Below, one piece after another: positions 1 through 7,648 of a stretch of DNA of 16,290 nucleotides. The first letter of the stretch is position 1. Every line of letters starts with the position of its first letter. Under the pieces are notes generated by a model. The model was not told the DNA's origin. It made no database searches and worked only from the letters and a program-made list of their open reading frames with translations. Position numbers and translations under genes: made by a program. The DNA comes from Kangiellaceae bacterium (GTDB taxonomy: Bacteria; Pseudomonadota; Gammaproteobacteria; Enterobacterales; Kangiellaceae), in the NCBI GenBank assembly GCA_030148365.1, contig JASBTO010000110.1, positions 1 to 16,290 of the forward strand, in the 5' to 3' direction.

Positions 1-346
1 TTGCGGCATCGGAACTGCCGCCGCCAAGGCCGCCGCCGGCCGGCAAGCGCTTGGTGAGGCGAATGCTGGCACCGGCCTCACAGCCCGTGGCGGCCTGCAA
101 GGCGCTCGCCGCCCGGACGATCAGGTTGTCTTCGGTGCGGACCTCGTCAAAGTCTGAAATCAGTTCGATGCCTTGGGTGCGAGGTGCAATGGCCAGTTCA
201 TCCCCGTAATCGAGGATCTGGAACAGGGTTTGTAATTCGTGATAACCGTCCGGACGACGACCCAGAATACGCAGGGTAAGGTTGAGTTTCGCGGGCGCGG
301 GAAAATACCGGTAGCCCCCGGCGTGGGCCGTCTTCAGAACTGCCAT
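1..346 (-). CDS. ispE: 4-diphosphocytidyl-2-C-methyl-D-erythritol kinase, N-terminal part (cut by window edge)
   Basis: IspE is the GHMP-family kinase that phosphorylates CDP-methylerythritol in the cytosolic MEP pathway to isoprenoid precursors. The visible 115 or so residues begin at an ATG at 346-344 and carry the family hallmarks in order: PAPAKLNLTLRILGRRPDGYHELQTLF split over residues 16-42 (substrate-binding start of the fold), then EDNLIVRAA, and finally the glycine-rich ATP loop LPAGGGLGGGSSDAA at the window edge. The C-terminal part lies beyond position 1. The start overlaps the end of lolB by 13 nt, so the gene is probably translationally coupled to it. The order lolB-ispE is the usual one in gammaproteobacteria. 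No strong Shine-Dalgarno sequence precedes the ATG. The identification is secure from the motifs. Confidence 0.97.
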   Translation of the reverse strand, partial: MAVLKTAHAGGYRYFPAPAKLNLTLRILGRRPDGYHELQTLFQILDYGDELAIAPRTQGIELISDFDEVRTEDNLIVRAASALQAATGCEAGASIRLTKRLPAGGGLGGGSSDAA

Positions 347-984
347 ACGCGGATAGCGAGACGCAACTGGATATCCGGGTGAGTGATCCGGATTTTGCCC
401 GGCAATGCCACATCGTCAAAGGCGCGGTAGTCTTCATAGGTGACGGTCCAGTCGCCCGTCTTGAAGCCGGTAACATGGCCCGCCTCATCGATTTGATCGG
501 GGGTCAGGGTAACGCCGGTGGGCAAGCCTTTAAGCCAGTCCTGCATTGCGGTGACCGGCAGTCGCCAGCCCAGACCGCGCAATAACAGCCGCTCTGCATC
601 CGTGTCAGTAATGATGCGATCATCGGGCAGGGTCAGGACGAACTCGCCGGCGTTGGTGACGATGCGGGCATAGGTCTTGCCGAGGGTGCCGTATAAAAGA
701 AAGCGGAAGTCATCGGCGCTGTCACGCCGCCAGTCAAGGCTGGCGCTGAAGGCCTCGGTACCGGCTTTGAGCCCGATGCGGCCTTTGACATGCCAGCGCT
801 GCAAGGGCTCCAGCCGGTCACGGTGCTCGGCCCAACGGGCAAGCTTCTGGGTGTCGCCCACGGGAGCGGGCGGATTGCCGGCGCAAGCCACGAGCAAGCC
901 GGACAGGATAACAAGGGACAGACCGCGGAAAATATTCCACCGCCGGGGTTGGGGGCCGGAGAGGTTACTGATTACGGGTAACAA
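334..984 (-). CDS. lolB: Outer-membrane lipoprotein LolB (localisation of lipoproteins)
   Basis: LolB is the outer-membrane lipoprotein that takes lipoproteins from the periplasmic carrier LolA and inserts them into the outer membrane. The reading frame has a hydrophobic signal (GLSLVILSGLLVAC) ending in the lipobox L-V-A-C. The LolB-like part follows: a WHVKGRIGLK strand, FSASLDWRR, DDFRFLLYGTLGKTYARI, and a C-terminal DYRAFDDVALPGKIRI block. About 216 residues from the TTG at 984-982 (lipobox Cys34) fits the family's size of roughly 200. The start is uncertain. No ATG or GTG lies in frame near the signal peptide. TTG 984 is the only ordinary start codon, and it overlaps the upstream TPR gene by 20 nt without a clear Shine-Dalgarno sequence. 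A non-standard ATT at 933-931 would give a compact 17-residue signal. The 3' end overlaps ispE by 13 nt. Confidence 0.92.
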   Translation of the reverse strand: MLPVISNLSGPQPRRWNIFRGLSLVILSGLLVACAGNPPAPVGDTQKLARWAEHRDRLEPLQRWHVKGRIGLKAGTEAFSASLDWRRDSADDFRFLLYGTLGKTYARIVTNAGEFVLTLPDDRIITDTDAERLLLRGLGWRLPVTAMQDWLKGLPTGVTLTPDQIDEAGHVTGFKTGDWTVTYEDYRAFDDVALPGKIRITHPDIQLRLAIRVWQF

Positions 985-2947
985 TGCGCTGCTGGCCGTC
1001 GAGACGTTCCATGGTGCGCAGAATATAGCGGTTATCCGGTTCCCGTTGCAATGCCTGGTCCCAGATCTCCCGTGCCTTGTCGGCCTTGCCGAGTTGCCAG
1101 TACAACTCGCCCAGATGGGCGGCAATCTCGGCATTCGGCATTTTCACGAAAGCCTGCTTAAGGTATTGCAGCGCCTTGTCGAGTTCACCGCGCCGGTAGC
1201 TGATCCAGCCCATGGAATCGAGGTAGGCGGCATTATCCGGCTTTTGACGGAATGCAGTGAGAATGAGTTGATAAGCTTCTTCGAGGTTGCGGTTTTCATC
1301 GGCAAGGGTATAGCCAAGGGCGTTCTGGGCGTCAATATGGTCCGGCTCGAGCGTCAGGATCCGGCGAAGGTCCGCTTCCATTTCCGTGATCTGGCCAAGG
1401 GGCTCGCGCAACATGGCCCGGCCATAAAGGAGCGCGGTATCATCCGGGCTCTGCTGCAGCGCCTGATCGAGCAGGTCAATGGCTTGCGCGGGTGCCTGCT
1501 TCTCGTGGAGCAGTTGCGCCGCCGTGAGGATCAACTCGCGGCGATCCGCGCCGGGCCCCAGCAGGTTGAGAATTTTTTCACCTTCCCCGGAAATCCCTTC
1601 AGCGCCCTGACTTTCGGATTGCAGCCGCAGGCTCAGCAAGCGCAGATTACGGTCCAGAGGACGGTCCTGCAGGGCGTTGCGAAGGCGAAGTTCCGCGGTA
1701 CTGTATTCCTGGCGGGCGATAAGCAACTGGATTTCGGTGAACAGCAGATCGCTGCGGGCATGCCAGTCCAGCCCCTGTTGACCGTGTCTGAGCGTGGCCA
1801 GCGCCCGTTCGGGTTGATCGAGATCCAGCCAGATCCGGGCCAGACGGCGTTGGGCCCTGACATGGTAATGGCCTTGCGGGACTGCCTCGAAGCACTGAAT
1901 GGCCTGGTCGGTATCCTCGATGCGGGCGGCCGCGTCACCGCAGTAATAGCTGACCGGTCCCGGGTTGTAGTCCAAAGCCAGCAAGGCCCGGAAATGGGGC
2001 AAACTGGCCCGGAATTCTTCCTGGCCATAGAGGCTGGCTGCATACAGATAGCGGGCCTCGAGATCCGCGCTGTCGCGCCCGTAGAGGTTCGAAAACTGTT
2101 TGCCCGCTGCTTTGAACTGGCCCTCTTCATAATGAAGGCGGCCGATGAGCAACTGAAGGTCCCGGTTGCCACGGGCCTGCCGGGAAATGTCGGTCAGGAA
2201 GTCCCCGGCCTCCTGCTGGTCAAGCTGTTTCAGCCACAGAAACTTCATGCGTATGGCGTCGCCATGCAAGGGTTGTTGTGCCAGAGCCTGATCGGTGTAA
2301 CGGATCAGCTGGCGAACGGACTCTGGGTCCGGTGCCTGGCCGATAGCCCGGGACTCGAGGTGCGCCAATGCCAACCAGACCGGCGCCTGCCCTGGATGCC
2401 TGCCGGTAAACCCGCGGTAATAGTTTTCCACCTGCTCCGGATCACCGGAATTGGCAATACGCAGCAGTTCCTGCAGGACATCTTCGCCCGGCAGGAGTTC
2501 GAGCAAGCGCAACAGGTAGGCATCCGTGTTCTGGACGCGGCCGCGGGACAGATTGGCAAGAACCATCAATTGCTGGCCAACGACGCTGTCGGGTTCTTCC
2601 TTCAGCCAGATATCGGCGGCTTCCAGCACGATGCCCGGGCGACCCAGTTCCTGACCGATCAGGGCCGCATTGCGGGCTAGTTCGGCGCTGCCCGAAACCT
2701 GGGCGGCGTACCAGAAGTTGTCGAGAGCGATGTCGAGGAGATTCTGGTCGAGCGCCATATCCGCCAACAAAATGGAGTAATAGAGTTGTGAGCGCTGCTC
2801 GACGTCCAGATGCGTGATGGCGGGGCTCGGCAGAGATTGCCGGAATTCCGGTTGTGCAGGAGCCGGGTCCGGTTCCGGAACTGGCTGCTTGAGCGCGCAC
2901 GCCGAAACCAGGATTAACGCGGCTAATCCGGGAATGATATTTTTCAT
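965..2947 (-). CDS. Tetratricopeptide-repeat lipoprotein (PA4667-type, hemA-divergent)
   Basis: A 660-residue TPR protein of unknown specific role. It starts with a lipoprotein signal (ILVSAC, lipobox Cys17) followed by a proline-rich linker (residues about 19-35), so it is probably anchored in the envelope and faces the periplasm. Most of the chain is made of helical TPR-like repeats. The clearest are in the C-terminal 200 residues: DHIDAQNALGYTLADENRN, the DSMGWISYRRGELDKALQYL repeat, and a repeat containing HLGELYWQLGKADKAREIW. TPR arrays are protein-binding scaffolds. The position, divergent from hemA and upstream of lolB-ispE, matches the P. aeruginosa gene PA4667 as I recall it, which suggests conserved function in the same transcript as lolB. 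The nearest purine-rich stretch (GGAGG) is about 17 nt from the ATG, so the ribosome binding site is unclear. The family is certain; the function is not known. Confidence 0.94.
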   Translation of the reverse strand: MKNIIPGLAALILVSACALKQPVPEPDPAPAQPEFRQSLPSPAITHLDVEQRSQLYYSILLADMALDQNLLDIALDNFWYAAQVSGSAELARNAALIGQELGRPGIVLEAADIWLKEEPDSVVGQQLMVLANLSRGRVQNTDAYLLRLLELLPGEDVLQELLRIANSGDPEQVENYYRGFTGRHPGQAPVWLALAHLESRAIGQAPDPESVRQLIRYTDQALAQQPLHGDAIRMKFLWLKQLDQQEAGDFLTDISRQARGNRDLQLLIGRLHYEEGQFKAAGKQFSNLYGRDSADLEARYLYAASLYGQEEFRASLPHFRALLALDYNPGPVSYYCGDAAARIEDTDQAIQCFEAVPQGHYHVRAQRRLARIWLDLDQPERALATLRHGQQGLDWHARSDLLFTEIQLLIARQEYSTAELRLRNALQDRPLDRNLRLLSLRLQSESQGAEGISGEGEKILNLLGPGADRRELILTAAQLLHEKQAPAQAIDLLDQALQQSPDDTALLYGRAMLREPLGQITEMEADLRRILTLEPDHIDAQNALGYTLADENRNLEEAYQLILTAFRQKPDNAAYLDSMGWISYRRGELDKALQYLKQAFVKMPNAEIAAHLGELYWQLGKADKAREIWDQALQREPDNRYILRTMERLDGQQRIVTRNQ

Positions 2948-3081
2948 GTCGTCAGGTCTGACAAGGCCTCCAGTACCCTGATGGTCAATTCAGGTTAGCA
3001 ATACTTGGCGGCAAATGCTTGTGCTTTTTCACACGTTTGCCAGCTGTCTCTCAAGGGGAACTGCCTTTTTGTCATGTCATG

Positions 3082-3091
3082 GTGCTATAAT
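3082..3091 (+). promoter_or_regulatory. Extended -10 sigma70 promoter, probably for hemA
   Basis: The sequence TGGTGCTATAATTCC contains a perfect TATAAT at 3086-3091 preceded by TGC, giving the TGn extension that can replace a -35 element. The nearest -35 candidates upstream (for example CTGCCT at 3061-3066, spacer 19) are poor, as expected for an extended -10 promoter. The predicted transcript start near 3098 would leave a leader of about 160 nt before the hemA ATG. This is a sequence match only. Confidence 0.6.
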
Positions 3092-3115
3092 TCCGCCAAC
3101 CTATAAATCCGTGGT

Positions 3116-3134
3116 TGCCGGAAGATTGCCGGCA
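3116..3134 (+). promoter_or_regulatory. Hairpin and heptamer direct repeat in the hemA leader
   Basis: TGCCGG (3116-3121) can pair with CCGGCA (3129-3134) around a 7-nt loop, forming a hairpin about 20 nt into the predicted hemA transcript. The same stretch contains TTGCCGG twice (3115-3121 and 3126-3132), repeated with an 11-bp period, about one DNA turn. It could be an RNA structure, a protein-binding site, or chance. Confidence 0.3.
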
Positions 3135-3260
3135 GTCCCGACACCGCCATCAGAATGCCTGACTCGTGAGCCATCCCAGAATTTCTCTCAACTTCCTCAT
3201 TGCACCGGCACTGCCCGGCGCGCCGATTCTGTATAACTAGCCGGACTGCCTGACGCTACC

Positions 3261-4532
3261 ATGCCGGTATTGACACTGGGAATTAACCATAAGACCGCGC
3301 CTGTCGCCCTGCGCGAACAGGTTGCCATTGGTGATGAGCGCTTGCCGGTGGCCTTGCGCAGCCTGCGCCAGTCACCGGCGGTGGCGGAGGCGGCTATTGT
3401 TTCAACCTGCAATCGGCTGGAGATTTATGCCACCGCCGAGAGCGGCGAAGAAGGTCAACTGACCCGGAGTCTGATCGAGTGGCTCGGCGAATTTCACAAG
3501 CTGGAGCCCGGGGAGATTGAGGACTGTCTGTACCGGCACACCGGTGAAGCCGCGGTGGCTCATATCATGCAGGTCGCCAGCGGACTTGACTCGCTGGTAC
3601 TCGGGGAGCCGCAGATCCTCGGGCAAATGAAAAATTCGGTGGCCCTGGCCCGCAACGCCGGCACCCTCGGTCCGATCCTGGAGCGCTTGTTCCAGAGTAC
3701 CTTCGCGGTCGCCAAACAGGTCCGCCATGAAACCGGGATCGGCAATAACCCGGTGTCGGTGGCATTTGCCGCCGTCAGTCTGGCCCGGCATATCTACAGC
3801 GACTTTTCGGATCTCAAGGCCCTGTTCATCGGGGCGGGTGAAACCGTGGAACTTGCAGCCCGGCATTTCCGTCAACAGGGCGTAACGGACATGACCATGG
3901 CCAACCGGACACTTGCCAACGCGCAGAAACTCGCGGCCCGTTTCGACGGCACCGGCGTGCTGCTGGGCGAAATCCCGGCCTGTCTGGAGCAGGCGGATAT
4001 TGTCATTGCCTCGACCGCCAGTCCGCTGCCGATTGTCGGCAAGGGCATGGTGGAAAAAGCCCTGGACCGCCGACGCCACCGGCCGATGCTGATGATCGAT
4101 CTGGCCGTGCCCCGGGACATCGAGGCGGAAGTGCGGGATCTGCACGACGTCTATCTGTATACGGTTGATGATCTGGAAGGTGTCATTCAGGAAAATCTCG
4201 AGTCCCGCAAAAAGGCGGCCCGGGAAGCGCGCACCATTATCCATACCCAGGCGCAGAAATATCTGGCGTGGGTTGCAGCACAGGAAAATCTGGACGCTGT
4301 CAGGGCGCTCAGGGAAAAGGTCATGGCCATGACCGACAAGGAACTGGAGCGGGCAATGCAGAGACTGCGCAAGGGCGAGTCGGCGGAAGCCGTGCTTACG
4401 GAAATGTCGCGGCGGCTGGCCAACAAGTACTTGCATACACCGACGGTGCAACTTCGCCAGGCCGGAGAGCGGGGACGTCAGGACTGGCTGAAAATCGGCC
4501 GGATTTTATTTGAACTGGAGCAGGACGACTGA
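3261..4532 (+). CDS. hemA: Glutamyl-tRNA reductase
   Basis: HemA reduces glutamyl-tRNA(Glu) with NADPH to glutamate-1-semialdehyde, the committed step of C5-pathway tetrapyrrole (haem) synthesis. The 423 residues match the normal family length. The N-terminal catalytic domain shows LGINHKTAPV and the STCNRLEIY motif with the nucleophile Cys50. His101 and the SLVLGEPQILGQMK motif (residues 111-124) form the active site. The NADPH domain starts with LFIGAGETVELAARH (about 188-202), and a long helical dimerisation domain closes the protein. The ATG at 3261 aligns with family N-termini, although its Shine-Dalgarno sequence is weak. The gene is first in a rightward operon and ends 2 nt before prfA, an arrangement shared by many proteobacteria. 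Expression is probably driven by the extended -10 promoter about 170 nt upstream. Confidence 0.98.
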   Translation: MPVLTLGINHKTAPVALREQVAIGDERLPVALRSLRQSPAVAEAAIVSTCNRLEIYATAESGEEGQLTRSLIEWLGEFHKLEPGEIEDCLYRHTGEAAVAHIMQVASGLDSLVLGEPQILGQMKNSVALARNAGTLGPILERLFQSTFAVAKQVRHETGIGNNPVSVAFAAVSLARHIYSDFSDLKALFIGAGETVELAARHFRQQGVTDMTMANRTLANAQKLAARFDGTGVLLGEIPACLEQADIVIASTASPLPIVGKGMVEKALDRRRHRPMLMIDLAVPRDIEAEVRDLHDVYLYTVDDLEGVIQENLESRKKAAREARTIIHTQAQKYLAWVAAQENLDAVRALREKVMAMTDKELERAMQRLRKGESAEAVLTEMSRRLANKYLHTPTVQLRQAGERGRQDWLKIGRILFELEQDD

Positions 4533-4534
4533 CC

Positions 4535-5632
4535 ATGTTGCAGGATTCCATCCTTGCCAAACTTGACGGGCTGACCGAGCGTCACGAAGAGTTGAGTGCC
4601 TTGTTGGGCGACCCGGACGTGATCGGGGATCAAAACCGGTTTCGCGATCTGTCCAGGGAATATGCCCAGCTTGGCGAAGTCGTGGAGGCATTCGGGCGCT
4701 ACCGGCAGGCCCAGCAGGCTATCGACGCCGCTGATGAGATGCTCAAAGATGACGACCCTGACATGCGCGAGATGGCGCAGGAGGAACTGAAATCGTCGAA
4801 GGAGGATCTGGAGCGGCTGGAATTGTCCCTGCAGAAACTGTTGCTGCCGAAGGATCCCAATGACGACAAGAATACCTTTCTGGAAATCCGGGCCGGCACC
4901 GGCGGCGACGAGGCTGCGCTCTTTGCCGGTGATTTGTTCCGGATGTACAGCAAGTACGCAGAGAAAAACCGCTGGCAGGTGGAGATCATCAGCGAAAGCC
5001 CCGGCGAGCACGGCGGTTACAAGGAAATTATCGCCCGCATTGCCGGCGACGCGGTGTTTTCCCGACTCAAGTTCGAGTCAGGCGCCCACCGGGTGCAGCG
5101 GGTGCCGGAGACGGAATCCCAGGGGCGCATCCACACGTCCGCGTGTACGGTTGCGGTTATGCCGGAAGCCGACGAGGTGGACGCTATCGACATCAACCCG
5201 GCGGATTTGAAAGTAGACACCTACCGGGCTTCAGGCGCCGGCGGCCAGCACGTCAACAAAACCGACTCGGCGATCCGCATTACCCATCTGCCCAGCGGCA
5301 TCGTGGTGGAGTGCCAGGACGAGCGTTCCCAGCACAAGAATCGCGCCAAGGCCATGTCGGTGCTGGCGGCGCGGCTCTTGTCCCGGGAAGAAGACAAGCA
5401 GCGCAGCGAGCAGACGGAAATGCGCCGCAATCTGGTCGGCAGTGGCGATCGCTCGGAGCGGATCCGGACCTACAATTTCCCTCAGGGCCGGTTGACGGAT
5501 CACCGCATAAACCTGACGCTCTACAAACTTGATGAAGTCATTGAGGGGGAACTGGAGCAGGTGGTTGAGCCCCTCGTCAACGAATACCAGGCCGACCAGC
5601 TCGCGGCCCTGTCCGGGCAGAGCGATTCGTGA
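4535..5632 (+). CDS. prfA: Peptide chain release factor 1 (RF1)
   Basis: RF1 recognises UAA and UAG stop codons and triggers peptide release on the ribosome. The protein has 365 residues, close to the usual 360. It shows the N-terminal helical domain, the FLEIRAGTGGDEAALFA block (about 115-131), the codon-recognition PxT motif as P-E-T at 191-193 inside RVPETESQGRIHTSA, and the peptidyl-transferase GGQ motif at 236-238 within ASGAGGQHVNKTDSA. Gln238 is the residue that PrmC methylates, and prmC lies two genes downstream. The ATG at 4535 follows the hemA stop by 2 nt and is preceded by GGAGCAGG. The stop codon overlaps the GTG start of the next gene (GTGA), indicating coupled translation. Confidence 0.98.
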   Translation: MLQDSILAKLDGLTERHEELSALLGDPDVIGDQNRFRDLSREYAQLGEVVEAFGRYRQAQQAIDAADEMLKDDDPDMREMAQEELKSSKEDLERLELSLQKLLLPKDPNDDKNTFLEIRAGTGGDEAALFAGDLFRMYSKYAEKNRWQVEIISESPGEHGGYKEIIARIAGDAVFSRLKFESGAHRVQRVPETESQGRIHTSACTVAVMPEADEVDAIDINPADLKVDTYRASGAGGQHVNKTDSAIRITHLPSGIVVECQDERSQHKNRAKAMSVLAARLLSREEDKQRSEQTEMRRNLVGSGDRSERIRTYNFPQGRLTDHRINLTLYKLDEVIEGELEQVVEPLVNEYQADQLAALSGQSDS

Positions 5633-6519
5633 CTATCAAAAAGGTGGCGCTGGTCGGAGGCACCCACGGCAATGAACTGACTGGCGTGCACCTGATCCGC
5701 AAATGGCAGTCTCAACCGGAATTCGTCACCCGTCCCTCGTTCAAAAGCGACTGCCTGATTGCCAATCCCGAGGCAGTGGCGGCCAACAAGCGTTACCTGG
5801 ATGTCGACCTCAATCGCCAGTTCAGTGTCGACCGGCTGACCCGGGAGATTCAAACGCATGAAGCCAGCCGGGCCCGGGAACTGAACCGGCAACTCGGTCC
5901 CAAGGGTGATGCAGCCACGGACCTGATTATCGACCTGCACACGACCACCGCCAACATGGGCTGCACCTTCGTGGTCACCCGGGAAGATGCGTTTCACCTG
6001 CAATTGTGCGCGTGGTTGCAAATGCAGATGCCAACCGCGGTCATAACCTCCGAAGGCGCATTGATGGAGGATCACCATTTCCTGTCATCAATCAGTGACC
6101 ACAATATTCTCGTGGAAGTGGGCCCGGTTCCCCAGGGGTTGTTGCGCGCTGATGCTTTTGACCTGTCGGAACTGGCCGTTGGCCATATTCTCGATTTTAT
6201 CGAGCTTTACAACCAAAATGCGCTGCCGGAGCTGCCCGCCTCTCTGGAGTTGTTCCGGTATTTTGACACGGTGTCCCTGCCCAAAGACGAGTCCGGTAAT
6301 CTCGGCGGCATGGTGCATCAACAATTGCAGGACCGGGATTTCCGGGAGCTGAAACCCGGTCAGCCGATCTTGCAGCGCTTTGACGGCAGTGAAATCAACT
6401 GGCGCGGCCCGACAGGAATTTACGCCAGCTTTATCAATGAAGCGGCCTATTATGATCAACAGCTGGCCTTCAGCCTGCTCAAAAAAGTCAGTGTCGATGT
6501 CCCGGCATCTCTCGATTGA
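5629..6519 (+). CDS. Aspartoacylase-like zinc N-acyl-amino-acid deacylase (ASPA / peptidase M14-like family)
   Basis: This 296-residue protein is full length for aspartoacylases, zinc enzymes that hydrolyse N-acetyl-L-aspartate to acetate and aspartate. All key residues I know from the human enzyme are present: zinc ligands His13 and Glu16 in GGTHGNE, and His104 in IDLHTTTANMGCTF; substrate-binding Asn62-Arg63 in DVDLNRQF; catalytic Glu163 in VEVGPVPQGLLRAD; and the C-terminal FINEAAYYD (Glu271, Tyr274). The C-terminal domain (about 200-296), including LPKDESGNLGGMVH and LQDRDFRELKPGQPI, also resembles the vertebrate protein. The start is the GTG at 5629, overlapping the prfA stop by 4 nt; the 3' end overlaps prmC by 23 nt. 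It is thus embedded in the hemA-prfA-prmC operon, where it is not usually found. The physiological substrate is unknown: N-acetylaspartate, another N-acetyl amino acid, or an acetylated osmolyte intermediate are possible. Local GC around 6061-6120 is only 26 of 60 bases, below the neighbours. Confidence 0.9.
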   Translation: MTIKKVALVGGTHGNELTGVHLIRKWQSQPEFVTRPSFKSDCLIANPEAVAANKRYLDVDLNRQFSVDRLTREIQTHEASRARELNRQLGPKGDAATDLIIDLHTTTANMGCTFVVTREDAFHLQLCAWLQMQMPTAVITSEGALMEDHHFLSSISDHNILVEVGPVPQGLLRADAFDLSELAVGHILDFIELYNQNALPELPASLELFRYFDTVSLPKDESGNLGGMVHQQLQDRDFRELKPGQPILQRFDGSEINWRGPTGIYASFINEAAYYDQQLAFSLLKKVSVDVPASLD

Positions 6520-7378
6520 GAAAGCGCTGGGCACCGCTGCCGCGCAGCTGACCAAAGCGGGCGCCTCCGAGACGCCGAAACTGGATGCCGAGGTTCTGCT
6601 TGCCCATGTTATCGACCGGGACCGGACCTGGCTAATGACCTGGCCCGAGCGCACCCTGACCCCGGAGCAGCAGGAACAATTCGAAAGCCTGGTCGCCCGT
6701 CGTGTCGCGGGCGAGCCGGTTGCCTATCTCACCGGCTGGCGCGAATTCTGGTCCTTGCCCTTGCAAGTAAACCCCGCGACCCTGATCCCGCGCCCGGAAA
6801 CCGAGTTGCTGGTGGAAACTGCCCTGCAGTTGATGACGCCGGACTCAACCGTCGTCGATCTCGGCACCGGCAGTGGTGCGATTGCGCTGGCGATGGCCAG
6901 TGAGTTTCCCGAAGCCCGGATTCTCGCGGTCGATGCCTCAGCGGCAGCACTAGCGGTCGCAAATCGTAATCGGCGGCAAGTCGACGGAAACCGGCTGGCA
7001 CTGATGCAGGGACATTGGGGCGACGCACTGGCGCCGGCGCAATTTGATCTGGTGATCAGCAACCCACCTTATATCGACCCGGAAGATCCCCACCTTGGCG
7101 AAGGCGACGTCCGTTTTGAACCACGCTCGGCGCTGGCGGCAGCTGAGCAGGGGCTGGCCGACATCCGGGTTATCGCGGAGCAAAGCCGGCAACTGCTAAA
7201 AGCCGGTGGTTGGTTGCTGCTTGAACATGGCTTTGCCCAGAAGCAAGCGGTGGCAGAATTGCTGATCGCCCTGGGGTATTGTGAGGTGGAATGTCACGCG
7301 GACCTGTCCGGTCAGGACCGGGTTACCCGGGGCCGGCATCCCGGGGACCAGGAATCCACCGGGAATCATTTTTTGTGA
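6497..7378 (+). CDS. prmC: Peptide chain release factor N5-glutamine methyltransferase
   Basis: PrmC (HemK) uses S-adenosylmethionine to methylate the glutamine of the GGQ motif in release factors 1 and 2, raising their activity. From the ATG at 6497 the protein has 293 residues. It shows an N-terminal helical substrate-binding domain with KLDAEVLLAHV and GEPVAYLTGWREFW, the motif LIPRPETELLVE (about 97-108), the SAM-binding VVDLGTGSGAIALA (119-132), and the catalytic NPPYI (189-193). Family members normally end just after a DRVTxGR-type sequence; here the frame continues for 13 further residues (HPGDQESTGNHFL) before its stop. The frame is open further upstream (to 6380), but that part lies inside the aspartoacylase gene and does not align with PrmC. 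A GTG at 6491 is an alternative start. The 23-nt overlap with the upstream gene suggests coupling. Confidence 0.96.
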   Translation: MSRHLSIEKALGTAAAQLTKAGASETPKLDAEVLLAHVIDRDRTWLMTWPERTLTPEQQEQFESLVARRVAGEPVAYLTGWREFWSLPLQVNPATLIPRPETELLVETALQLMTPDSTVVDLGTGSGAIALAMASEFPEARILAVDASAAALAVANRNRRQVDGNRLALMQGHWGDALAPAQFDLVISNPPYIDPEDPHLGEGDVRFEPRSALAAAEQGLADIRVIAEQSRQLLKAGGWLLLEHGFAQKQAVAELLIALGYCEVECHADLSGQDRVTRGRHPGDQESTGNHFL

Positions 7379-7648
7379 AGCGGGTCTATAAGTGGAACTG
7401 CCGCCCGCGCGGCGGGCCGTGTATACTGTCGCCAGCCGCAAGACACTGGTTGACACACAAAGCTCGACCGGACAAAAAGGTGAAGCGGCATTTCGCGTGC
7501 ATTTCCAGCTTGCCCGCCCCTGACGGGGTTGGTAGAGTAGCGCGCATTCGGAGGGAATGGCTGGTTTGGCGTTCTCACATGACCTATGGCGTTGTTTGGG
7601 GCAATCAAATAATTCCAGTTTGCATCTAGTTCAGGAATTTCCCGGCTC
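7379..7648. other. Non-coding gap between prmC and mreB with candidate promoters
   Basis: This 270-nt gap separates the hemA-prfA-prmC operon from the mre operon. It holds two plus-strand promoter candidates, listed separately or here: TATACT at 7422-7427 with only a weak -35, and a better TTGCCC-17-TAGAGT pair at 7510-7538. A GC-only hairpin (GCCCGC/GCGGGC, 7403-7417) has no T-tract after it, so I see no intrinsic terminator for prmC and read-through into mreB is possible. No protein-like frame is evident. Confidence 0.7.
7510..7538 (+). promoter_or_regulatory. Candidate sigma70 promoter for the mre operon
   Basis: TTGCCC (7510-7515) and TAGAGT (7533-7538) are separated by 17 bp, the ideal spacing, with four of six consensus bases in each box. 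The predicted transcript would start near 7545, about 100 nt before the mreB ATG. This is a sequence match only. Confidence 0.4.

Larger units (their letters stand above)
2948..3260. other. Divergent intergenic region between the TPR lipoprotein gene and hemA
   Basis: This 313-nt stretch separates the leftward TPR-lolB-ispE cluster from the rightward hemA operon and must hold promoters for both. On the plus strand I see one strong extended -10 element (3082-3091), a small hairpin in the resulting leader (3116-3134), and a second, weaker -10-like TATAAC at 3232-3237 without a good -35. On the minus strand only poor matches are seen, for example TAACCT preceded by TGC at about 2990-2998. No convincing coding frame is present; a 73-codon open frame at 3015-3236 shows no recognisable protein features. 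Confidence 0.7.

Noticed and set aside
677..2680. 667-codon open frame on the plus strand opposite lolB and the TPR gene
   Set aside because: It is antisense to a TPR lipoprotein with clear repeats and signal peptide, shows no domain I recognise, and long antisense frames are common in GC-rich coding DNA.
3015..3236. 73-codon frame in the hemA upstream region
   Set aside because: It has no ribosome binding site or homology that I recognise and runs across the extended -10 promoter and leader.
7403..7417. GC-rich hairpin after prmC as an intrinsic terminator
   Set aside because: The stem GCCCGC/GCGGGC is followed by CGTGTATACT, not a T-run, so it does not meet the terminator pattern; it overlaps a possible promoter instead.
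7291..7629. 112-codon plus-strand frame spanning the prmC end and the prmC-mreB gap
   Set aside because: It starts inside prmC in another frame, shows no protein family features, and covers the promoter candidates.
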